Assembly (NCBI GenBank): GCA_033344915.1
Contig: JAWPML010000001.1
Span: 658,369-722,368 of the forward strand
Length of the DNA stretch: 64,000 nucleotides
Direction: 5' to 3'
Source of the DNA: Acidimicrobiales bacterium
GTDB taxonomy: Bacteria; Actinomycetota; Acidimicrobiia; Acidimicrobiales; Aldehydirespiratoraceae
Shown here piece after piece: positions 58,536 through 64,000 of the stretch (position 1 is its first letter; every line of letters starts with the position of its first letter). The translations under genes and the position numbers were made by a program. The notes beneath the pieces are model-generated. The model searched no databases and was not told where the DNA came from. It saw only the letters and a program-made list of their open reading frames with translations.

Positions 58536-60095
58536 TTGCTCGCCACCGTCCCCTCGGCGACCCTCGATGGCATCGACGGCGCCCGCGTGCGCGTCGAAGT
58601 CCATGTCGCCAACGGCCTGCCCGGCTTCACCATCGTCGGCCTGCCCGACACCTCCTGTCGCGAAGCGCGCGATCGCGTCCGGGCCGCGATCGAGTCGTCC
58701 GATCTCGACTGGCCGATGCAACGCGTCACCGTCAACCTCGCGCCGGGCGGGTTCCGCAAGGTCGGCGCCGGCCTCGATCTCGCCGTCGCCCTCGGCATCC
58801 TCGGCGCCACGAATCAGATCCCCATCGAGCTGCTCGAGGGCGTCGCCGCGGTCGGCGAGCTCGGGCTGGACGGCACCGTGCGCAGTGTCCGCGGCATCCT
58901 GCCGCTCGTCGACGTGCTCGGCGACGAGCGCGTGATCGTGCCGGCGGCGGACGGGCGCGTGGCGGTGCTCGGCCTCGAGGAACGGGCCCGTCCCGTGCGC
59001 TCCCTGCGCGACGTCGTCGGCGCGCTGGCCCAGGGGCTGCCGTGGCCCCACGTCGACTGTCGTTTCGACGACGAACCGCCATCGGAGGAACCGGATCTCG
59101 CCGACGTGCGGGGTCAGCCCGGCGCTCGACGGGCGCTCGAGCTCGCGGCGGCCGGCGGTCACCACCTGCTGCTCGTCGGGCCACCCGGCGCGGGGAAGAC
59201 CATGCTCGCGCGTCGTCTCGTCGGGCTGCTGCCCGATCTCGGCCCGACGGCGGCCAAGCAGGTGACCCGCGTCCACAGCGCGGCCGGCCTGTCGCTGCCC
59301 GCGGGCGGGCTCGTGCGGCGACCTCCGTTCCGGGCACCGCACCACTCGGCGTCGATGGCGTCCCTCGTGGGCGGCGGGTCGGGGTGGTCCCATCCGGGGG
59401 AGGTGAGCAGTGCCACCGAAGGGGTCCTCTTCCTCGACGAGCTCGGGGAGTTCTCCCCCCGGGTCCTCGATGCCCTCCGTCAACCGCTGGAGGAGGGCGT
59501 GGTCCGCATCGCCCGTAGCGGCGGCACCCGTGAGCATCCGGCCCGGATGCTGCTCGTCGCCGCAATGAATCCGTGCCCGTGCGGCGAGGGCGGCACCACG
59601 AACTGCCGGTGCAGTCCGGCGAGTCGCACGCGCTACGCCGGGCGGGTGTCCGGGCCGCTGCTCGACCGGCTCGACGTGATGGTCCACGTCGACCGGCCGT
59701 CGCCGGTCGCGCTGCTCGAGGCGACACCGGGGGAGTCCAGCGCCGCCGTCGCGGAGCGGGTCGCCGCGGTGCGCGATCTCGCCGCGCTGCGGGGCGTCAA
59801 CACGAACGCCGAGTTGAGTCGGGAGGCGCTCGACGAGTTCGCGCCGCTCGACGACGACGCGCTGGATCTGTTGCACCGGGCGTTGGTCGTCGGTGCCCTG
59901 AGCGGCCGCGGCGCCATGCGGGTCCGGGCCGTGGCTCGCACGATCCGCGATCTCGACGACGGCTCGGCCGTCATCCGGGGCTCCGACATCGGTGAGGCGT
60001 TGCAGTTCCGGGCCCGGCCCCCGATGGGCGGTGACGCGGTGCCCCCGGTGCGGCCGCGGGTGGATGGAGGGAGCGTCGATGCCGAGGCATCCTGA
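58536..60095 (+). CDS. comM: ComM/YifB family Mg-chelatase-like AAA+ ATPase
   Basis: 519 residues from TTG 58536 (GGAGG 9 bases upstream). N-terminal domain VRVEVHVANGLPGFTIVGLPDTSCREARDRVRAAI, Walker A VGPPGAGKT, Walker B VLFLDELGEFSPRVLDALRQPLEEG, the zinc-like MNPCPCGEGGTTNCRC and C-terminal lid. ComM is a helicase aiding branch migration in natural transformation. Its gene overlaps dprA by 17 bases, the usual comM-dprA pair. TATAAC at 58478 may be the -10 box. Confidence 0.93.
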   Translation: MLATVPSATLDGIDGARVRVEVHVANGLPGFTIVGLPDTSCREARDRVRAAIESSDLDWPMQRVTVNLAPGGFRKVGAGLDLAVALGILGATNQIPIELLEGVAAVGELGLDGTVRSVRGILPLVDVLGDERVIVPAADGRVAVLGLEERARPVRSLRDVVGALAQGLPWPHVDCRFDDEPPSEEPDLADVRGQPGARRALELAAAGGHHLLLVGPPGAGKTMLARRLVGLLPDLGPTAAKQVTRVHSAAGLSLPAGGLVRRPPFRAPHHSASMASLVGGGSGWSHPGEVSSATEGVLFLDELGEFSPRVLDALRQPLEEGVVRIARSGGTREHPARMLLVAAMNPCPCGEGGTTNCRCSPASRTRYAGRVSGPLLDRLDVMVHVDRPSPVALLEATPGESSAAVAERVAAVRDLAALRGVNTNAELSREALDEFAPLDDDALDLLHRALVVGALSGRGAMRVRAVARTIRDLDDGSAVIRGSDIGEALQFRARPPMGGDAVPPVRPRVDGGSVDAEAS

Positions 60096-61167
60096 GCTGG
60101 TGGCCGCGCTGGCGGGGCTCCCCGGCGTCACCACGGCTCGTCTCGCCAAGCTGCTTGACGGCGTGGAGGTGGACGAGGCCTGGGCCCGCGTGATGGCCGG
60201 TCGAGCGTCGTCGGATGTGGCGGAGGCGAGCGTGCGGGCCGAGTGGCGAGCGGCTGCCGGCGACGTCGATCTCGAGGCGCTCGGCGCTCGGTTGCGGGCG
60301 CTCGGGTGCACGGCCACCAGCTGGCACGACGACGAGCACCCCCGGCGCTTCGTCCACGACATCGATCCGGCCCCCGTCGCGTTCCGGCTGGGTCGGTTGC
60401 CGCCGGCGGATCTTCCCCGCGTGGCCATCGTCGGCACGCGTCGGGCCTCCGGCATCGGCCGCGAGATCGCCCGCGAGCTCGGGATGGGGTTGGCCGAGGC
60501 GGGAGTGATCGTCGTGTCGGGCCTCGCCCTGGGCGTGGACGGCGCGGCCCACCACGGCGCCCTGCTCGCCGCCGACGGGGCACCGCCCGCCGCGGTCGTC
60601 GGCAGCGGCGTGGACGTGCCCTACCCCGCCGCGCACCGGTCGCTGTGGGCCGATGTCGCGACGGCGGGCTGTCTGCTGGCCGAAGCGCCGCTCGGGGCCC
60701 GCCCCGATGCGTGGCGGTTCCCGGCCCGCAACCGGTTGATCGTCGCCTTGAGCGATCTGGTCGTGGTCGTCGAATCACGGGCGGCCGGCGGGTCGTTGCT
60801 CACCGTCGAGGAGGCGATTCGCCGGGGTGTCGACGTGATGGCCGTGCCCGGGTCGCTGCGCAATGGTGCGGCCGTCGGCACGAACCAGTTGCTCGCCGAC
60901 GGATGCGCGCCCGTGCGCGACGTCGACGATGTCACCACCGCGCTCGGGCTCGACACCAGTCGCACCGGCGGGGGAGCTTCGTCGTCCGTCGATCCGGGCG
61001 ACGCCGCCGGTGCCGAGGTGCTCGAGGCGGTCGACGACGGGCCCACCTCGCTCGATGAGATCGTGGAGCGCACGGGCTGGTCGGTCGGCGAGGTGAGCGC
61101 GGAACTCAGTCGGCTGGAGCTCCGCGGTCTGGTCGTCGCCGATGGTGTCCGGGTACGGAGGGCGTAG
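60079..61167 (+). CDS. dprA: DNA processing protein DprA
   Basis: 362 residues from ATG 60079 (GGAGGG upstream). Short N-terminal SAM-like helices, then the Rossmann-like DprA core: [131 protein letters not shown]-terminal winged helix follows (about 305-362). DprA loads RecA on incoming single strands. Confidence 0.95.
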   Translation: MPRHPELVAALAGLPGVTTARLAKLLDGVEVDEAWARVMAGRASSDVAEASVRAEWRAAAGDVDLEALGARLRALGCTATSWHDDEHPRRFVHDIDPAPVAFRLGRLPPADLPRVAIVGTRRASGIGREIARELGMGLAEAGVIVVSGLALGVDGAAHHGALLAADGAPPAAVVGSGVDVPYPAAHRSLWADVATAGCLLAEAPLGARPDAWRFPARNRLIVALSDLVVVVESRAAGGSLLTVEEAIRRGVDVMAVPGSLRNGAAVGTNQLLADGCAPVRDVDDVTTALGLDTSRTGGGASSSVDPGDAAGAEVLEAVDDGPTSLDEIVERTGWSVGEVSAELSRLELRGLVVADGVRVRRA

Positions 61168-61210
61168 CGATGCGCGCGGGGCGTGGTCAGGAGGGTCACG
61201 GGGCGTTGAC

Positions 61211-61216
61211 TACGCT
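61211..61216 (+). promoter_or_regulatory. -10 box TACGCT, leaderless start of xerC-like gene
   Basis: TACGCT, 7 bases, then ATG 61224; it selects this ATG over one at 61170. Confidence 0.5.
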
Positions 61217-61223
61217 GATCGCC

Positions 61224-62102
61224 ATGGACCGCTGGGAGCTCGATGAGTGGCTGGCCTCCCTCACCCGGGTGGCCGAGTCGACCCGCGAGGTCTATGCCCG
61301 CGATGGGCGCGACGCCGTTCGCTGGCTCGTCGAGCGGGGACGCGACTCGCCGAGTGCCGTCACGCGGCGTGATCTGCGGGGGTATCTGGCCGAGCTCGAC
61401 CGTCAGGACTATGCCCGCCGCACGATCGCACGCAAGGCGTCGGTGCTTCGGCGCTATTTCCAGTGGGCCCAGCGCACGGGGCGCGTCACCCACGATCCGA
61501 GCGCGGCGCTGTCCGCGCCCCGGGGTTCGGCCACGCTGCCGAAGGTCCTCACCGCGGCCGAGCTCGACGCGCTGGTCGAGGGCGGTGCCCGCAGCGCCGA
61601 CACCCCGGCGATCGAACTGCGCGACCGTGCCGTGGTCGAGCTGCTCTACGGCAGCGGCTTGCGGGTCAGCGAGTTGTGCGGCCTCACCCGCGGCGATCTC
61701 GCCGGTCCCTCGGGCACGATCAGCGTGTGGGGGAAGGGCGACAAGCAGCGCCGCGTGCCCATCTCCGAGCCGGCGGCGCTCGCCGTGGCGGCCTGGATCG
61801 CCGACGGCCGACCGACCCTCGTGAACGACGCGACGCCCGACGACATCGTCTTCCTCAACCGCAGAGGGAGACCACTTTCGCCACGCGACGTGCGCCGCCT
61901 CCTGGACCGCCGGGCCCAGAATCCCACCCATCCCCATGCCCTGCGCCATACATTTGCCACTCATCTTTTGGACGGAGGTGCCGACTTGCGTGCTGTGCAG
62001 GAATTGTTGGGCCACGCCGATCTCGCGACGACGCAGATCTACACGCGGGTGAGCCGCGAACGCATGCGTGACGTCCATCGAACAACCCACCCCCGGGCGT
62101 AG
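61224..62102 (+). CDS. xerC: Tyrosine recombinase XerC
   Basis: 292 residues. SAM-like core-binding domain (1-95), catalytic domain with R147 (GSGLRVSEL), K171 (GKGDKQRR), H238-x-x-R241 ([17 protein letters not shown]), H264 ([10 protein letters not shown]) and nucleophile Y273 (QIYTRVS). All six catalytic residues are present. With the usual partner XerD it resolves chromosome dimers at dif. The position after dprA is the conserved one. Confidence 0.95.
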   Translation: MDRWELDEWLASLTRVAESTREVYARDGRDAVRWLVERGRDSPSAVTRRDLRGYLAELDRQDYARRTIARKASVLRRYFQWAQRTGRVTHDPSAALSAPRGSATLPKVLTAAELDALVEGGARSADTPAIELRDRAVVELLYGSGLRVSELCGLTRGDLAGPSGTISVWGKGDKQRRVPISEPAALAVAAWIADGRPTLVNDATPDDIVFLNRRGRPLSPRDVRRLLDRRAQNPTHPHALRHTFATHLLDGGADLRAVQELLGHADLATTQIYTRVSRERMRDVHRTTHPRA

Positions 62103-62112
62103 GACAGGTTTT

Positions 62113-62889
62113 GTGAGCGACGACGCAGCAGAAACAGCACGCCTCTGGGCGGAGTTCAAATCCGGCCGGTCGCGCGAGCTGCGGGACAAGCTGATCATCC
62201 AGTACTCGCCGCTGGTCAAGTACGTCGCCGGTCGCGTCGGCGTCGGTCTGCCCCGCAACGTCGAACAGTCGGATCTCGTCAGCTTCGGCGTCTTCGGGCT
62301 CATCGACGCGATCGAGAAGTTCGATCCCGAGCGCGGGTACAAGTTCGAGACCTACGCGATCGCCCGCATCAAGGGCGCCATCCTCGACGAGCTCCGGTCG
62401 ATCGACTGGGTTCCGCGGTCGGTCCGCTCGAAGGCCCGCACCCTCGAACGGGCGATGGGCAAGCTCGAAGCCGAACACCATCGCGCGCCGACCGACGAGG
62501 AGGTGGCCGACGAGATGGGCGTGACCCAGCAACAGCTCCAGACCACCCTCAGCCAGATCAGCTTCGTCGGCGTCGCCGCGCTGGACGAGATGCTCTCCGG
62601 TGGCGAACGGGGCGAGTCGGTCACGCTCGGCGACACCGTTGCCGACAGCAGCGCCGGGCCCATGGGCGTCTACGAGGTCGAGGAGATGCGCCAGATCCTC
62701 GCCGAGTCGATCAACCGCATGCCCGAACGCGAGAAGATCGTCCTCACGCTCTACTACTACGAGGGGCTCACCCTCGCGGAGATCGGTCGTGTTCTCGGTG
62801 TCACCGAGAGCCGGGTGTGTCAGATCCACACCAAGGCCGTGCTCCAACTGCGCTCCCGCATCACCGCGGCCGAGCGCGAACCCGTCTAG
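62113..62889 (+). CDS. whiG: Sigma factor of the WhiG/FliA (sigma-28) type
   Basis: 258 residues from GTG 62113; ATG 62068 inside xerC is an alternative. Region 2: LIIQYSPLVKYVAGRVGVGLPRNVEQSDLVSFGVFGLIDAIEKFDPERGYKFETYAIARIKGAILDELRSIDWVPRSVR; region 3: LEAEHHRAPTDEEVADEMG; region 4: MPEREKIVLTLYYYEGLTLAEIGRVLGVTESRVCQIHTKAVLQLR. This matches streptomycete WhiG, which sits at the same place before rpsB. Whether it controls sporulation-like development or motility here is unknown; no anti-sigma gene is next to it. Confidence 0.92.
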   Translation: MSDDAAETARLWAEFKSGRSRELRDKLIIQYSPLVKYVAGRVGVGLPRNVEQSDLVSFGVFGLIDAIEKFDPERGYKFETYAIARIKGAILDELRSIDWVPRSVRSKARTLERAMGKLEAEHHRAPTDEEVADEMGVTQQQLQTTLSQISFVGVAALDEMLSGGERGESVTLGDTVADSSAGPMGVYEVEEMRQILAESINRMPEREKIVLTLYYYEGLTLAEIGRVLGVTESRVCQIHTKAVLQLRSRITAAEREPV

Positions 62890-62932
62890 TCGGCGGTCCC
62901 ACTTCCCCGGTGATCAGAACCGAGGAAGTGCC

Positions 62933-63766
62933 ATGTCCCGATCCACCCGCAGCCTGCCCTGGCCGCTCATCGCTGCGCTCGTCGTCGTGCTGCTCCCGCC
63001 CCCACCGGTGGCGGCCGCGTCGGTCGTGTTCAGCCGGCCGACGACCGCGCCGGTGCTCGACCCCTTCCGCCTGCCCGACGGGCCCTACGGGGCGGGCAAT
63101 CGCGGCATCGAGTACGCGACCGGGCCGGGGGACCGGATCACGGCCGCCGCTTCCGGCACCGTTGCGTTCTCCGGCGCAGTCGCCGGCGACCTGTTCGTGA
63201 GCATCGACCATCCCGGCGGGCTCCGTTCCACTGTCGGCTTCGTGGACCACCTGCTGGTCGATCGGGGCGATGAGGTCGAGCGGGGCGAGGTCGTCGCCGT
63301 CGCGGGTGGACCCTTCCACTTCACGGTCCGGCTCGACGGCGAATACGTCGACCCCGAGCCCCTGTTCGGCCGGCGCCGCACCCGGGTGCGCCTGATTCCG
63401 CACGGCCCGGCCACCCCGGTCCGCGGTCCCGTTCCCCAGGTCGCCCTGGCCGACGTTCCCGATACACTCCACGACGGCCCATCCGGGCCCCGGATGGCCC
63501 CACAGTGGGGCCGACGGAATCAAAGGGTTCGTGCAACACCCGGTCGCCTCGGCGTCCCGCACGGACACGCAACCGGGAAAGAAGGAAACCATGGCTGTCA
63601 TCTCGATGAAGCAGCTGCTCGAGGCCGGTGTCCACTTCGGCCACCAGACCCGCCGCTGGAACCCGAAGATGAAGCGGTTCATCCACGGCGAGCGCTCCGG
63701 CATCCACATCGTGGATCTGCACCAGACGCTCAACCATCTCGAAGCGTCCTACGTCTTCGTCCGTGA
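62933..63766 (+). CDS. M23/LytM-like exported protein with degenerate active site, running into rpsB
   Basis: Up to 277 residues from ATG 62933. Signal peptide ([22 protein letters not shown]), then a LytM/M23 domain (about 45-155: [59 protein letters not shown]). The catalytic H-x3-D motif is replaced by NRGIE, and the final HxH by PFHF, so it is probably not an active peptidase; it may bind or activate wall hydrolases like NlpD. The frame stays open until 63766, 176 bases into rpsB. The last 110 residues are Arg/Pro-rich without family features, so the real end is doubtful. Confidence 0.7.
   Translation: MSRSTRSLPWPLIAALVVVLLPPPPVAAASVVFSRPTTAPVLDPFRLPDGPYGAGNRGIEYATGPGDRITAAASGTVAFSGAVAGDLFVSIDHPGGLRSTVGFVDHLLVDRGDEVERGEVVAVAGGPFHFTVRLDGEYVDPEPLFGRRRTRVRLIPHGPATPVRGPVPQVALADVPDTLHDGPSGPRMAPQWGRRNQRVRATPGRLGVPHGHATGKEGNHGCHLDEAAARGRCPLRPPDPPLEPEDEAVHPRRALRHPHRGSAPDAQPSRSVLRLRP
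63463..63468 (+). promoter_or_regulatory. Candidate rpsB promoter -10 box TACACT
   Basis: TACACT lies 10 bases before two hairpins and about 120 bases before rpsB. It sits inside the 3' end of the M23-like frame. No convincing -35 was found. Confidence 0.4.
63479..63512 (+). promoter_or_regulatory. rpsB leader with two mutually exclusive hairpins
   Basis: Hairpin 1: CCATCCGG / CCGGATGG, loop GCC (63479-63497). Hairpin 2: GGCCCCAC / GTGGGGCC, one-base loop (63496-63512). They share GG at 63496-63497 and so compete. This could be an S2 autoregulatory or attenuation structure in the rpsB leader. Confidence 0.45.
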
Positions 63767-64000
63767 TCTCGTCGCCAACGGCGGCACGGTGCTCTTCATC
63801 GGCACCAAGAAGCAGGCCCAGGACTCCATCCAGTCCTACGCCGAACGCTGCAACATGCCCTACATCAACGAGCGTTGGCTCGGCGGCATGCTCACCAACT
63901 TCCAGACCATCTCGAAGCGCGTGAGCAAGATGAAGGACTACCAGCGCATGCGCGACTCCGGTGAGTTCGAGGCGATGCCCAAGAAGGAAGCCCTGCTCAT
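63591..64000 (+). CDS. rpsB: 30S ribosomal protein S2, 3' end beyond the window
   Basis: 136 codons visible from ATG 63591, with GAAGGAAA upstream. [44 protein letters not shown] and [32 protein letters not shown] are diagnostic for S2. It is part of the 30S platform side and binds S1 in many bacteria. tsf would normally follow outside the window. Confidence 0.97.
   Translation, partial: MAVISMKQLLEAGVHFGHQTRRWNPKMKRFIHGERSGIHIVDLHQTLNHLEASYVFVRDLVANGGTVLFIGTKKQAQDSIQSYAERCNMPYINERWLGGMLTNFQTISKRVSKMKDYQRMRDSGEFEAMPKKEALL

Overview
The window is very GC-rich, has GTG and TTG starts, many four-base ATGA/GTGA gene overlaps and many start codons sitting 6-7 bases behind a TANNNT -10 box (leaderless transcription). 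Together with an F420-type LLM oxidoreductase, a WhiG/FliA-type sigma factor, Thr-rich or Ser/Asp-rich lipoprotein linkers and SCP2-thiolase/DUF35 genes, this points to an actinobacterium. My best guess is a marine or freshwater member of the Acidimicrobiia (Ilumatobacter-like), but the class is inferred and not proven.

Left part (1-31.8 kb): acyl-CoA and catabolic metabolism. It holds a thioesterase, a CaiB-type CoA transferase, a phosphatase, a zinc peptidase, two tandem D-aminoacylase-type amidohydrolases (the second broken by a one-base insertion), an exported carotenoid-oxygenase lipoprotein and a YbaK deacylase. Two paralogous modules follow, each made of DUF35 OB-fold protein(s) plus two thiolase-like proteins that lack the catalytic cysteine. 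Module 1 (10.3-13.5 kb) has a fused double DUF35 protein and is followed by an SDR and an acyl-CoA dehydrogenase. Module 2 (23.8-27.1 kb) has split DUF35 genes and follows an LLM oxidoreductase and a KstR-like TetR regulator. Between the modules lie a GntR regulator, a PII protein, a SulP transporter, a methyltransferase, an acyl-CoA ligase, an ArsC-family gene and a Rieske oxygenase. The ArsC-family gene has an in-frame UGA exactly at the catalytic Cys position, followed by a well-formed bacterial SECIS-like hairpin, so it is best read as a selenoprotein. After module 2 come a PadR/HAAS pair, a lipoprotein, an SDR, a GNAT and a second acyl-CoA dehydrogenase.

Middle part (31.8-39.8 kb): a moxR-DUF58-VWA operon, a two-component system, a VOC protein, an HtrA protease, and an AbiEi/DUF559 nuclease-like gene bracketed by two almost identical 49-bp palindromes.

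Right part (39.8-64 kb): the conserved informational block ftsY, ffh, rpsP, khpA, rimM, trmD, rplS, yraN, then comM, dprA, xerC, whiG-like sigma, an M23-like gene and rpsB. Between yraN and comM it is interrupted by about 12.7 kb of accessory genes: two divergent HAD nucleotidases, a PhnD-PhnC-PhnE-PhnE transporter, two divergent giant secreted Calx-beta proteins, an esterase and a small cytochrome c.

No tRNA, rRNA, CRISPR array, transposase gene or phage gene was recognised. No stretch longer than 300 bases lacks a gene; the longest gaps (for example 53774-54005) hold promoters and start regions.
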